Assembly (NCBI RefSeq): GCF_003347595.2
Contig: NZ_QCZK02000055.1
Span: forward strand, 186,001-250,000
Length of the DNA stretch: 64,000 nt
Direction: 5' to 3'
Source: Botryobacter ruber
GTDB lineage: Bacteria > Bacteroidota > Bacteroidia > Cytophagales > Hymenobacteraceae
Part shown: positions 7,646 to 16,299 of the stretch, in pieces
How the letters are laid out: every line of letters starts with the position of its first letter
Numbering within the stretch: position 1 is the stretch's first letter
Notes under the pieces: generated by a model
What the model saw: the letters and a program-made list of their open reading frames with translations, nothing else
What the model was told of the DNA's origin: nothing
The model's database searches: none
Program-made: the position numbers and the translations under genes

Positions 7646-8686
7646 ATGAGAGAAGATTATCTCACCGGCGACAACGACTACATGTCGCCAGCCGAAAAAG
7701 AAGTAGACAAGGCCCTTCGCCCCCTTAGCTTCAGCGACTTTACCGGTCAGGCGAAGGTGGTGGAAAACCTGAAAATATTTGTGCAGGCCGCCAGCCGTCG
7801 CGGCGATGCCCTGGACCATGTGCTGCTGCACGGGCCTCCGGGACTAGGCAAAACCACCCTTTCCCACATCATCGCCTCCGAACTGAACGCCAATATTAAA
7901 ATGACGTCCGGGCCGGTGCTGGATAAGCCAAGCGACCTGGCGGGGCTGCTGACGAACCTGGAGCAGAACGATGTGCTGTTCATCGACGAGATCCACCGCC
8001 TCAACCCGATTGTGGAAGAGTACCTGTACTCGGCCATGGAAGATTACAAGATCGACATCATGCTCGATTCTGGCCCGAATGCCCGGTCTGTGCAGATTGG
8101 CCTGAACCCGTTCACACTGATTGGCGCCACCACCCGTTCCGGCTTGTTGACTTCCCCGCTGCGGGCGCGCTTTGGTATCAATGCCCGGCTCGAGTACTAC
8201 GATGCGGAGCTGCTGACTTCTATCGTGAAGCGTTCGGCCGCCATACTGGGTTCGCCTATCCATGCCGAAGCAGCGTACGAGATAGCCCGCCGCAGCCGCG
8301 GCACACCCCGTATTGCCAACAACCTGCTGCGCCGCACCCGCGACTTCGCCCAGGTAAAAGGCGACGGTACCATCACGGTAGAAATTGCCCGCTTTGCCCT
8401 CAACGCCCTCGACGTAGACCACAGCGGCCTCGACGACATGGACAAACGCATCCTGTCCTGCATCATCGACAAGTACAAAGGTGGTCCGGTTGGGATATCA
8501 ACCATAGCCACAGCCTGCGGCGAGGAAGCGGAAACTATTGAAGAAGTGTACGAACCCTTCCTGATACAGGAAGGCTACATCAAACGGACAGCCCGCGGCC
8601 GCGAAGCAACGGAAGCTGCTTACAGGCACCTCGGCAAGATTCCACCGCAACAGGTAATGGGCGGCAGCCTGTTCGATCAGCAGTAA
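7646..8686 (+). CDS. ruvB: Holliday junction branch migration helicase RuvB
   Basis: RuvB is the hexameric AAA+ motor that drives branch migration with RuvA during recombinational repair. At 346 residues it has the normal length. Visible are [12 protein letters not shown], Walker [12 protein letters not shown] at about 62-72, Walker [10 protein letters not shown], sensor 1 [19 protein letters not shown], an arginine-finger region, and the C-terminal winged helix ([16 protein letters not shown]). The start ATG at 7646 is followed by MREDYLTGD, as in relatives. A hairpin follows the gene at 8721. Confidence 0.97.
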   Translation: MREDYLTGDNDYMSPAEKEVDKALRPLSFSDFTGQAKVVENLKIFVQAASRRGDALDHVLLHGPPGLGKTTLSHIIASELNANIKMTSGPVLDKPSDLAGLLTNLEQNDVLFIDEIHRLNPIVEEYLYSAMEDYKIDIMLDSGPNARSVQIGLNPFTLIGATTRSGLLTSPLRARFGINARLEYYDAELLTSIVKRSAAILGSPIHAEAAYEIARRSRGTPRIANNLLRRTRDFAQVKGDGTITVEIARFALNALDVDHSGLDDMDKRILSCIIDKYKGGPVGISTIATACGEEAETIEEVYEPFLIQEGYIKRTARGREATEAAYRHLGKIPPQQVMGGSLFDQQ

Positions 8687-8720
8687 GTATTTGTTTTGAT
8701 TTTCGTTTCGATTTGTTTAT

Positions 8721-8750
8721 AGCAGAGGCACACTTTAGTGTGTCTCTGCT
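8721..8750 (+). terminator. probable terminator of ruvB
   Basis: A 13-bp stem (AGCAGAGGCACAC with GTGTGTCTCTGCT) is followed by TATTTTG, a broken T run. Confidence 0.6.
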
Positions 8751-8819
8751 TATTTTGTTATCTTTAAAAATATTAATTGAGATTTAGATATAAGGTACCT
8801 CGGTTGTAAATTATATAAT

Positions 8820-9353
8820 ATGAAGGCTTGTACTATCACAGATTTAATGTTGCCTATTTTTGCGCTATTATCTTTTGTGCTATTTTCCTATACCCTTCCC
8901 AGTGCAGGTTGGTTTATAGTAAAAGTGGATTCTAGTATAGCTGTACAATTCCCAGTCCAGCCTGATACTAGTGTAATAAATGGAGTACAAGTTTATAAAG
9001 CCCAGACGGAAGATGCCTTATACATGGCGCTCGTTATTGATCAGCCACTTAGACCTGATCAAGATCACATTGAAAATGCACAAGAGTTTTATAAAGGATT
9101 TATTAGATCTTTCGTCAATAATGCGAAGGGAACTTTTGTTGATTCAGCTTCTTTTACCCTAGAAGGTTTTAAAGGGATTAACTTTTCTTATACAGTACCG
9201 CAGGGAGATGGAAGTAGTGTTAAGAGAACTAACCGAACTATATTGACAAAAGACAAACTATGCTCCTTGACGCATACACCACTTGCACAACCAACTGAAA
9301 CCTCTGAGGAGGCCAAGTTTTACTTTTTAGAGTCTATTGAAATATTAAAATAA
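8820..9353 (+). CDS. AT-rich secreted hypothetical protein
   Basis: This 177-residue protein starts with a hydrophobic signal-like segment (about residues 8-30, LMLPIFALLSFVLFSYTLP). The mature part begins with a pattern (VDSSIAVQFPVQPD) like PsbP/DUF1795-type proteins that open with a short strand and FPxxP, then continues with mixed strands and helices. No catalytic motif is seen. It stands alone between ruvB and queG. The base composition is clearly more A+T-rich than the neighbours, with codons such as TTA and ATA frequent, which suggests later acquisition or relaxed selection. Function unknown. Confidence 0.7.
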   Translation: MKACTITDLMLPIFALLSFVLFSYTLPSAGWFIVKVDSSIAVQFPVQPDTSVINGVQVYKAQTEDALYMALVIDQPLRPDQDHIENAQEFYKGFIRSFVNNAKGTFVDSASFTLEGFKGINFSYTVPQGDGSSVKRTNRTILTKDKLCSLTHTPLAQPTETSEEAKFYFLESIEILK

Positions 9354-9460
9354 GGTTACTTTACGATGTTTTATTCTGAGTAATTTATAAATGAAACTGC
9401 AACCGGATTTAGTTTGCTTCTAAGTGTTGTGCAGTTATAAGTACCACAGTCAATCCTGTT

Positions 9461-10396
9461 TTGTCAAAAGAAAAACACACACAGCTGATTAAGCAGAAAG
9501 CGCAGGAACTGGGTTTTATGTACTGCGGCGTATCGAAAGCGGAGTTCCTGGAGGAAGAGGCGCCCCGGCTGGAGAACTGGCTCAACCAGCGCATGCACGG
9601 GCAGATGCACTACATGGAAAACCATTTCGATAAGCGCCTGGACCCGCGCCTGCTTGTGGATGGCGCTAGGTCGGTGGTGTCGCTGCTGCTGAATTATTAC
9701 CCGGAGGAGCGCCAGCCGGAGGAGGATACCTACAAAATATCGAAATACGCCTACGGCACCGATTACCACTTTGTAATCAAGGATAAGCTGAAGGACCTGC
9801 TGCGGTACATAAATGAGGAAATAGGAGAGGTAGGCGGACGCTGTTTCGTAGATTCGGCCCCGGTGCTCGATAAAGCCTGGGCAAAAAAGAGCGGCTTAGG
9901 CTGGGTAGGCAAAAACAGCAACCTGATCACCCCGCAGGTGGGCAGCTTTTATTTTATAGCCGAACTCATTATCGACCTGGAACTGGAATACGATGGGCCC
10001 ATCAAAGATTACTGCGGCTCCTGCACCCGTTGCCTGGATGCCTGTCCCACCGACGCCATTGTAGCGCCTTACGTAGTAGATGGCAGCAAATGCATTTCGT
10101 ACTTTACCATTGAGCTGAAGGACCAGCTGCCGCAGGAAATGGAGGGGAAATTCGGGAACTGGGTGTTTGGCTGCGATATCTGCCAGGATGTTTGCCCCTG
10201 GAACCGTTTCAGCAAACCACATAAAGAACAGGCCTTCGATCCGCACCCGCAGCTGAAGGAGTTGAAAAAAGCGGACTGGCAGGAAATAACACAAGAAATT
10301 TTTTCGCAGCTGTTCAGGAAGTCAGCTGTGAAAAGAACAGGTTATAGCGGCCTGCTGCGCAATATCCGGTTTGTGCAGGATAATCCGGATAAATAG
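9461..10396 (+). CDS. queG: epoxyqueuosine reductase QueG
   Basis: QueG uses cobalamin and two 4Fe-4S clusters to reduce epoxyqueuosine to queuosine in tRNA, the last step of Q synthesis. The 311-residue product has the N-terminal cobalamin-binding domain ([18 protein letters not shown]), the conserved [20 protein letters not shown] with an active-site Asp, and ferredoxin-type cysteines [12 protein letters not shown] and [10 protein letters not shown]. The start appears to be TTG at 9461, giving [19 protein letters not shown]; no in-frame ATG or GTG fits the family N-terminus. The stop codon lies inside the stem of its terminator. Confidence 0.93.
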   Translation: MSKEKHTQLIKQKAQELGFMYCGVSKAEFLEEEAPRLENWLNQRMHGQMHYMENHFDKRLDPRLLVDGARSVVSLLLNYYPEERQPEEDTYKISKYAYGTDYHFVIKDKLKDLLRYINEEIGEVGGRCFVDSAPVLDKAWAKKSGLGWVGKNSNLITPQVGSFYFIAELIIDLELEYDGPIKDYCGSCTRCLDACPTDAIVAPYVVDGSKCISYFTIELKDQLPQEMEGKFGNWVFGCDICQDVCPWNRFSKPHKEQAFDPHPQLKELKKADWQEITQEIFSQLFRKSAVKRTGYSGLLRNIRFVQDNPDK

Positions 10397-10425
10397 CAGA
10401 GATACTATTTATCCGGATTTTTTTA
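10382..10425 (+). terminator. terminator of queG containing its stop codon
   Basis: AATCCGGATAAATA pairs perfectly with TATTTATCCGGATT, followed by TTTTTT. The TAG at 10394-10396 sits at the end of the left stem arm. Confidence 0.85.
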
Positions 10426-10426
10426 G

Positions 10427-10621
10427 TTAAGCAGCCTGTGATTTAGAGAAAACCCGGTTCAGTACGCGCAGGTACATGCCAGAAAATTTTTCGTAGCACC
10501 AGCTTTTAAGTTGCGTAATCTCGTCCAGTCCCAGGAATTTTAACGACTTTTTTAACTCTTTTTCAAAAAGCTCTTTGTCGAAACTCACTTTTTGTAAAAT
10601 GGTCTTAACGTATTCTAACAT
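10427..10621 (-). CDS. small conserved-looking hypothetical protein (64 aa)
   Basis: The product begins MLEYVKTILQKVSFDKELFE and is mostly helical and charged, with one Trp and one Cys in LKSWCYEKF. It has no signal or membrane segment. I recall similar short proteins in related Cytophagales but cannot name a function. It converges with queG and shares its terminator region. Its upstream side is a long AT-rich spacer. Confidence 0.7.
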   Translation of the reverse strand: MLEYVKTILQKVSFDKELFEKELKKSLKFLGLDEITQLKSWCYEKFSGMYLRVLNRVFSKSQAA

Positions 10622-11162
10622 TGTCGTATTGATATAATATATTAGATGTAGGTTTTTTGCGTTGTTACTATAATTTGTTCTTTAAGTCTTTCTTCTTCTC
10701 TTGGTTATCTGGTGCTGTAAAGGTAGGAAGAAAATAATATTTAAATCAATAAAAACTAACAAATATTTGTAAGAATTTTTTCTTTTAGCCCGGTTGACAG
10801 TTATGTCTATCTGCTGTTATTACGTTGTTGTAACATAAAAGTTAAGCTGTTAAGTGTAAACAGCTTCTGCTTATAATGCTATGCAACGTTTAAAAATGAA
10901 AATAATGTAGCGATACATGAATTTGCTTTGATCATACCCCTTGCTGACCAGCTTCGGCTGCAGAAAAATGGCTTGAGGCGGTTCAGATATACTGCTGCTA
11001 CTGCCACCATTCCCTTACCGCCTGCCAGGCAAGCACAGCAGAAGTGCGGTTTTGCAGAAAAAGAATGGTGCAGTTTACAGGAAAGTTACCCGGTTGCCGG
11101 TTATTTAGCGCGGTATCTGCACCCAAATGGTTGTGCAGCTGTGTACTAATGCCAAAATTTCA
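10622..11162. other. AT-rich spacer between a small gene and batD
   Basis: No gene is supported in these 541 bases. A 73-residue frame at 10928-11149 has no start signal and overlaps a repeat. One divergent R1 copy lies at 10990. The left half is strongly A+T-rich and should carry the promoter of the small minus-strand gene, but I see no exact TAnnTTTG there. Confidence 0.5.
10990..11015 (+). repeat. R1 dispersed repeat, divergent forward copy
   Basis: TACTGCTGCTACTGCCACCA then TTCCC; only the left half of R1 is well kept. Confidence 0.45.
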
Positions 11163-11170
11163 TAAATTTG
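11163..11170 (+). promoter_or_regulatory. -7 box for batD-aroC
   Basis: TAAATTTG matches TAnnTTTG. It lies on top of the TTG at 11168, so that codon cannot be the start; the ATG at 11219 is used. Confidence 0.7.
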
Positions 11171-11218
11171 CTTTTTATTCCTGATACAACTCATGCCGCA
11201 CAGTGGCGGTTCCGGTTT

Positions 11219-12667
11219 ATGCGCTTATTGCTTGTCGCTTTGTTCTTTATCGTCTGTCATGTGCCGGTGCTGGCGCAGCAAGTCAGTATTGAGCTGGGTA
11301 AGACGACATTCCCGATCAACCAGTATTTTACAGTATCGGTGGTGCTGGAAAACCAGGAACTGAAAGAGCATTCTCCTTTTCCGGATATCGAGGGCTTTAA
11401 AAAGAGCAGCCGGTTTTCGTCTACTAAAACCATAACAGCCGGCGGTAAAAGTACAGTAGTGTACACGCTCACGCAAAACTATGCTGCCTTCGAGGAAGGT
11501 GAATTTGAACTGGAGCCCTTTACCATGCGGGTGAACGGGCAAACGGTGCAGTCGAAGGGGGCCGTGCTGCAGGTGCAGCCAATGGCTGTAAGCAATGGGC
11601 AGGGAGTGCCGCTGCCAGAGGAGGGGTTAACCGACGAAGAGCCGGGGGAGGTGGTGTCGGATGAGCCGCAGGAGTACATCGACATGGAAGATAATGCCTT
11701 CCTGTCGCTTTATACAAACAAGCAGGAAGTGTTTATAGGCGAAGGGTTAACAGTGGCCTTATATTTTTACCTGGCCATAGAGGACCAGCGCCTGCTCGAT
11801 TTTTACGACTTTGGCAACCAGATTTCAACCATCCTGCGGCAGCTGAAACAGCCCAATGCCTGGGAAGAAACCTTTGAAACCACGGAAATAACGCCTGAAG
11901 AAGTAACGGTTGGCGGTAAATCTTTTCTCAGGTTTAAGCTCTACGAGGCCGTTATGTATCCCATAAACCCGGAGCCGCTTACTTTTCCTGCACTTTCTTT
12001 GAAGATGATAAAGTATAAGGTGGCTAAAAACCTTAACTTGTTGAGCCAAGACAGGTTGGAAGGGTATAAAACCTTTTTTTCGTGGGAACGGGTGGTTTCG
12101 GTGAAAGAACTGCCGCCGCACCCCCTGCGCGAACAGGTGCCCGTTGGCATTTACAGCTTACAGGAAAGCCTGTCGCAGCGTACGGTGCCTGTGAACAAAA
12201 GTGTAACATACCAGTTCAGGATTGTGGGGGAAGGAAACCTGGCGGCTATCCTGGCGCCGGAGCCTGCGCCGGTGCAGGGGCTGGAGTTTTACCCGCCCGA
12301 CCTGCGGCAGGATATTACCAGGCGCAGAGGCAGAGTAGTAGGAGCTAAAACCTTTGCCTATCGTGTAATAGGCCGTGAACCGGGAACATATCCCTTACAC
12401 GAAACCATGCAGTGGATCTTTTTTAACCCTGTTACGGCAGCCTACGATACGCTAAGACCGTCGGTAACGGTACATGTTACAGGCGAGCGCGATACCGATG
12501 CCCTGATTTTGTCGCGGGACCTGGGGCCTTTTTACAAGATTATTCAAAACGAAGACGACACTTTAGTCAGCCTGCATTCTTTTGAGGAAATCAGGCGCTA
12601 CACCAATATTATTTTGCTGGTACTACTGCTGGTATCGGCTTTTGTGTTTTATAAAAAAGAAGTATAA
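11219..12667 (+). CDS. batD: BatD family protein
   Basis: BatD-like proteins are membrane-anchored periplasmic proteins of the Bacteroides aerotolerance (Bat) family, usually working with MoxR/VWA-domain partners. The ATG at 11219 starts a signal peptide (MRLLLVALFFIVCHVPVLAQ). The mature part is a series of Ig-like beta domains, starting QVSIELGKTTFPINQYFTVS, and the C-terminus has one membrane segment (IILLVLLLVSAFVFY) and a short charged tail. Length is 482 aa. The other bat genes are not in the window; here it is directly followed by aroC with the next codon starting the new gene. Confidence 0.85.
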   Translation: MRLLLVALFFIVCHVPVLAQQVSIELGKTTFPINQYFTVSVVLENQELKEHSPFPDIEGFKKSSRFSSTKTITAGGKSTVVYTLTQNYAAFEEGEFELEPFTMRVNGQTVQSKGAVLQVQPMAVSNGQGVPLPEEGLTDEEPGEVVSDEPQEYIDMEDNAFLSLYTNKQEVFIGEGLTVALYFYLAIEDQRLLDFYDFGNQISTILRQLKQPNAWEETFETTEITPEEVTVGGKSFLRFKLYEAVMYPINPEPLTFPALSLKMIKYKVAKNLNLLSQDRLEGYKTFFSWERVVSVKELPPHPLREQVPVGIYSLQESLSQRTVPVNKSVTYQFRIVGEGNLAAILAPEPAPVQGLEFYPPDLRQDITRRRGRVVGAKTFAYRVIGREPGTYPLHETMQWIFFNPVTAAYDTLRPSVTVHVTGERDTDALILSRDLGPFYKIIQNEDDTLVSLHSFEEIRRYTNIILLVLLLVSAFVFYKKEV

Positions 12668-13747
12668 ATGAGCAATTCATACGGAAAGCTTTTCAGGATC
12701 ACGACTTTCGGAGAATCCCATGGGGCTGCTGTAGGCGTTATTGTGGATGGCTGCCCTGCAGGCCTCGACATCACCACAGAAGAAATACAACATGCCCTGG
12801 ACCGCCGCCGCCCGGGCCAGTCCAACATTACCACTCCCCGCAAAGAGGAAGACAAGGTAACCGTGCTATCGGGGGTATTCGAAGGCAAAACACTGGGCAC
12901 GCCCATTGCCATGGTGGTAAATAACAAAGACCAGGCCAGCCACGATTACAGCCATATCGAGCACGCCTTCCGCCCTTCGCATGCCGACTATACCTACACC
13001 GCCAAGTACGGCCTGAGAGACTATCGTGGCGGCGGCAGAAGCTCTGCCCGCGAAACTGTAGCGCGTGTGGCCGCCGGTGCACTGGCAGCCAAATTCCTGC
13101 AGCAGCACGGCATCAGCGTGCATGCTTATGTATCGCAGGTAGGCAGCATTAAAATGCAGAAATCATACACCGAGCTTGACCTGAGCCAGATCGACTCCAA
13201 CATCGTGCGCTGCCCCGACAGTACCGAAGCAGCCCGTATGATTGGTCTGATAGAAGACGCCCGCGACAGCCTGGATACCATTGGCGGCGTGGTGAGCTGT
13301 GTGGTAAAAGGTGTGCCGGCCGGACTGGGTGAGCCTGTGTTCGATAAGCTTCATGCCGAACTGGGAAAAGCCATGCTCAGCATCAATGCCGTGAAAGGCT
13401 TTGAGTATGGCAGCGGCTTTGAGGGTGTGAAAATGCGAGGTTCGCAGCACAACGACCAGTTCTATACCGACGAGCAAGGCAACATCCGGACAAAAACAAA
13501 CTACTCCGGTGGTATCCAGGGCGGTATCTCCAATGGCCAGGATATTTATTTCAACGTTGCGTTCAAGCCGGTTGCTACCATTCTGCAGCCCCAGCAAACC
13601 ATCGACGACAGCGGTCAGGAAATCACCCTGAAAGGCAAAGGCCGCCACGACCCCTGTGTGCTGCCGCGTGCCGTGCCTATCGTAGATGCCATGGCTGCCC
13701 TCGTGCTCGCTGATTTTATCATGCGTCAGCAGGCAAACAAAGTATAA
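12668..13747 (+). CDS. aroC: chorismate synthase
   Basis: AroC converts EPSP to chorismate in the last shikimate step and needs reduced FMN. The 359-residue protein shows the family signatures: [19 protein letters not shown] near the N-terminus, [25 protein letters not shown], the long signature [18 protein letters not shown], and the C-terminal [16 protein letters not shown]. It abuts batD (stop and start codons are adjacent), so both are in one transcript. A strong shared terminator follows. Confidence 0.97.
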   Translation: MSNSYGKLFRITTFGESHGAAVGVIVDGCPAGLDITTEEIQHALDRRRPGQSNITTPRKEEDKVTVLSGVFEGKTLGTPIAMVVNNKDQASHDYSHIEHAFRPSHADYTYTAKYGLRDYRGGGRSSARETVARVAAGALAAKFLQQHGISVHAYVSQVGSIKMQKSYTELDLSQIDSNIVRCPDSTEAARMIGLIEDARDSLDTIGGVVSCVVKGVPAGLGEPVFDKLHAELGKAMLSINAVKGFEYGSGFEGVKMRGSQHNDQFYTDEQGNIRTKTNYSGGIQGGISNGQDIYFNVAFKPVATILQPQQTIDDSGQEITLKGKGRHDPCVLPRAVPIVDAMAALVLADFIMRQQANKV

Positions 13748-13768
13748 ACAAAGCGTTTAGTTAGCCAT

Positions 13769-13815
13769 AAAAGCAGCGGGGCCATCCTTTTCAAGAGTGG
13801 CCCCGCTGCTTTTTT
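13769..13815. terminator. bidirectional terminator between aroC and the antiporter gene
   Basis: A perfect 16-bp stem (AAAAGCAGCGGGGCCA with TGGCCCCGCTGCTTTT) has T runs on both sides in the respective senses. It lies between convergent genes. Confidence 0.9.
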
Positions 13816-13830
13816 ATTATATTCCTTGGC

Positions 13831-15216
13831 TTAGAAAAGCTTCAGTTCAACTACCAGGAACCAAACCAGCAGAAGGATGGGCAGCAGGAACGGAATGGAG
13901 AAGCGGATAATGTAGGCAAAGAAAGAAGGCATTTTGATACCGGCACTTTCGGCGATGGCTTTCACCATAAAGTTAGGCCCGTTACCGATGTAGGTAAAGG
14001 CGCCAAAGAGCACAGCTGCCAGCGAGATAGCCTCCAGCAGGATAATGGTGCCCGGATCTGCTCCGGTACCGGTAGCAAACTGCCGCACCTCCACCACACT
14101 GTTCTGAGCCATATCGTACTTGGCCATGGCCAGCGACATAAAGTTGGCATACGTTGGCGCGTTATCCAGGAAACCGGAGAGGGAGCCTGTGGCCCAGTAA
14201 AGGAAGTTTGGCGTAATGTAGGATGCAAACTGTGGCGATGAGGCAATCTCAGCAGAAAGCTGCAGTGCCGGCATCATTGAGAAGAATATGCCAAAGAACA
14301 GGAACACCACCTCCAGGATCGGGTGGAAGTTAAACTGGTTACCCGCCAGCGCTGTTTTAGATGAAAACCGGAAGCAGAAGAAAGCGGCCGTTAACTGAAT
14401 AATTTCGCGCAGGAAAGAGAACCTGTTGCCGTCGTAGTTTACATGGGGCAGACCATCAATTACGTTCGGGTCCAGGAAAATGGCGCCAATAATAATCGCT
14501 AACCAGAACAGGTTGCGCTTCCCGCTGATGTAGAACTCTGTTTTAGCTTCGTTCCTGGCTTTCACTTCAGGACGGGGAACAAAGGCTTCTTTGTTGCGGC
14601 GGTCGAGCAGGAAGAACAGGAGGCACAGTAACGCAATGCTCAGGATCCAGGGCATAAAGAGGTGCTGCAGTGTCCAGAAGAAGGGTACGCCTTTCAGGAA
14701 CCCGATGAACAGGGGCGGATCGCCGAGCGGGGTTAAAAGGCCACCTGCGTTACTTACAATGAAGATAAAGAAGATGATCTGGTACGGCTTGATGCGGTGT
14801 ATGTTTAGCCGGATAAAAGGACGAATCAAAAGCAGCGAAGCGCCTGTGGTTCCCACAATATTTGCCAGAAAAGCGCCGAGGGCCACCAGAGCCACATTCA
14901 TCAGTGGCGTAGCATTGGCATTGATGTTAATGTAAATACCTCCTGCTGCTATGTAAAGCGAACTAAGCAGAACCGCAAAAGAGAAGTATTCAAAGAATGT
15001 GTGAATGGGCATGTGCACGTCGTGCAGCACAAATACGTAATAGGCCAGCACCGTTAAACCCAGTGTAACAGCTACAGTTTTATAGTTGTGTTCCCAGAAA
15101 TGACCAAAGAAAATAGGGCCGCTGGCAATCATGCCAATCAGGAGCAGGAACGGTATAATCAGAAAGCCCGGAACAGCAGCGTGGGCCTGTGCCAGAATTG
15201 CAAAGCTATACAGCAT
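13831..15216 (-). CDS. CitMHS/NhaD-type sodium:proton antiporter
   Basis: This polytopic inner-membrane protein (461 aa, about a dozen hydrophobic segments) belongs to the ion transporter superfamily that includes NhaD antiporters and citrate-type carriers. It probably exchanges sodium for protons. Conserved-looking segments are NIVGTTGASLLLIRPF and SNAGGLLTPLGDPPLFIGFL, the paired re-entrant motifs of this superfamily, and TGSLSGFLDNAPTYANF near the C-terminus. The ATG at 15216 is preferred to a TTG at 15246 because the -7 box at 15263 would leave almost no leader for the latter. Substrate is inferred. Confidence 0.85.
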   Translation of the reverse strand: MLYSFAILAQAHAAVPGFLIIPFLLLIGMIASGPIFFGHFWEHNYKTVAVTLGLTVLAYYVFVLHDVHMPIHTFFEYFSFAVLLSSLYIAAGGIYININANATPLMNVALVALGAFLANIVGTTGASLLLIRPFIRLNIHRIKPYQIIFFIFIVSNAGGLLTPLGDPPLFIGFLKGVPFFWTLQHLFMPWILSIALLCLLFFLLDRRNKEAFVPRPEVKARNEAKTEFYISGKRNLFWLAIIIGAIFLDPNVIDGLPHVNYDGNRFSFLREIIQLTAAFFCFRFSSKTALAGNQFNFHPILEVVFLFFGIFFSMMPALQLSAEIASSPQFASYITPNFLYWATGSLSGFLDNAPTYANFMSLAMAKYDMAQNSVVEVRQFATGTGADPGTIILLEAISLAAVLFGAFTYIGNGPNFMVKAIAESAGIKMPSFFAYIIRFSIPFLLPILLLVWFLVVELKLF

Positions 15217-15262
15217 GTTAAACGTGAGGTAATTTTTTCTGAACAAAAATTTAACTGCGGCG

Positions 15263-15270
15263 CAAAGTTA
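15263..15270 (-). promoter_or_regulatory. -7 box of the antiporter gene
   Basis: TAACTTTG on the minus strand; predicted start near 15258, about 40 bases before the ATG at 15216. Confidence 0.65.
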
Positions 15271-15372
15271 CGTTTTCTGGTATAAATAGCTAGAAATAGT
15301 AAAACATTGTGCAAACCGGCTCCGCAATTTGCATAGTTGTGGCAGGAAATACAGGAATTCAGAAATAATGAT

Positions 15373-15380
15373 TAATTTTG
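15373..15380 (+). promoter_or_regulatory. -7 box of the Nfu gene
   Basis: TAATTTTG matches TAnnTTTG and lies 49 bases before the ATG at 15429. Confidence 0.7.
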
Positions 15381-15428
15381 GAAACTTTAAAACATGTGCA
15401 AAAGTTTTAATATAAAAGAAAGAATTCT

Positions 15429-16037
15429 ATGACAGAAAATAAAGGAAACACGGTTTCGGTTTATGCCGAAGCTAGTCCAAACCCCGAATCAATGAAGTTT
15501 GTGCTGAACACGTCTTTTCTGCCAGAAGGCCAGAGCGTGGATTATCCAAACCTCGAGAGCGCTGTAAATTCACCATTGGCACAGGAACTGTTCAACTTCG
15601 ACTACGTGTCGCGGGTGTTCATTGCCAGCAATTTTGTTACCGTTACCAAAAACTCTGACCTGGAGTGGGTACGACTGATACCGGAACTGCGCACTTTCCT
15701 GAAGTCGTATGTAGAGGCTGGTGGGCCTATCTTTACCGAAATGCCCGTTGCTGCCACAGCAGAGCCTGCTGCCGGTGCCGATACTACGCCTGAAGATGCT
15801 GCTCTTTCTCAGAAGATCATCGACCTGCTGGATAACTATGTGCGTCCGGCGGTGGAGCAGGATGGTGGTAACATTACCTTTAAATCATTTCATGATGGCG
15901 TGGTTACTGTTTACCTGCAGGGCTCCTGCAGCGGCTGTCCGTCTGCTACCGTTACGCTGAAGGCCGGTATCGAAAACCTGCTCAAGCGCATGATACCAGA
16001 GGTAAAAGAGGTTGTAGCCGATGGCGTGACTTACTAA
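15429..16037 (+). CDS. Nfu-type iron-sulfur cluster carrier
   Basis: This 202-residue protein delivers Fe-S clusters to target enzymes in the cytoplasm. It has an Nfu N-terminal domain (about residues 10-100, ASPNPESMKFVLN), an Ala/Pro/Thr linker (about 105-125), and a NifU C-terminal domain with VRPAVEQDGGNITF and the cluster-binding CSGCPSATVTLK (CxxC). It stands alone with its own promoter and terminator and converges with secDF. Confidence 0.92.
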   Translation: MTENKGNTVSVYAEASPNPESMKFVLNTSFLPEGQSVDYPNLESAVNSPLAQELFNFDYVSRVFIASNFVTVTKNSDLEWVRLIPELRTFLKSYVEAGGPIFTEMPVAATAEPAAGADTTPEDAALSQKIIDLLDNYVRPAVEQDGGNITFKSFHDGVVTVYLQGSCSGCPSATVTLKAGIENLLKRMIPEVKEVVADGVTY

Positions 16038-16057
16038 TCATAAAACCATACAACGCG

Positions 16058-16093
16058 AAATGCCAGCTTTCCTTCGAAGGCTGGCATTTTTTA
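16058..16093 (+). terminator. terminator of the Nfu gene
   Basis: AAATGCCAGC pairs with GCTGGCATTT across a short loop, then TTTT. Confidence 0.85.
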
Positions 16094-16099
16094 TTTCCT

Positions 16100-16133
16100 C
16101 AGCAGCAGAGGCAGTGGTGGCAGCTGCAGCAGA
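16100..16133 (-). repeat. R1 dispersed repeat, reverse copy
   Basis: The plus strand reads GCAGAGGCAGTGGTGGCAGC inside this span. It pairs with the forward copy at 16196 as an inverted repeat of about 32 bases per arm with four differences. Confidence 0.8.
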
Positions 16134-16195
16134 CTTTTTGGAGTGCTACAGCTACTGCCAGGAGTTTCAGAACGACTCTTCCAAGCCATTATTGG

Positions 16196-16229
16196 TCTGC
16201 TGCACCAGCCACCACTGCCGCTGCTGCTT
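16196..16229 (+). repeat. R1 dispersed repeat, forward copy
   Basis: TCTGCTGCACCAGCCACCAC followed by TGCCGCTGCTGCTT. It is the partner of the reverse copy at 16100 in the convergent nfu/secDF spacer. Confidence 0.8.
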
Positions 16230-16240
16230 GTTTATGAATG

Positions 16241-16285
16241 CAAAAAAAAACAGGCTGGAACTCCGGGAGCTCCAGCCTGTTTTTA
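16241..16285 (-). terminator. terminator of secDF
   Basis: AACAGGCTGGA..TCCAGCCTGTT forms a long stem; on the minus strand it is followed by nine T. Confidence 0.85.
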
Positions 16286-16299
16286 CTGTTTAAGATTGA

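Noticed and set aside
10928-11149. 73-residue frame upstream of batD
   Set aside because: It overlaps an R1 copy and lacks a start signal; likely a chance frame.
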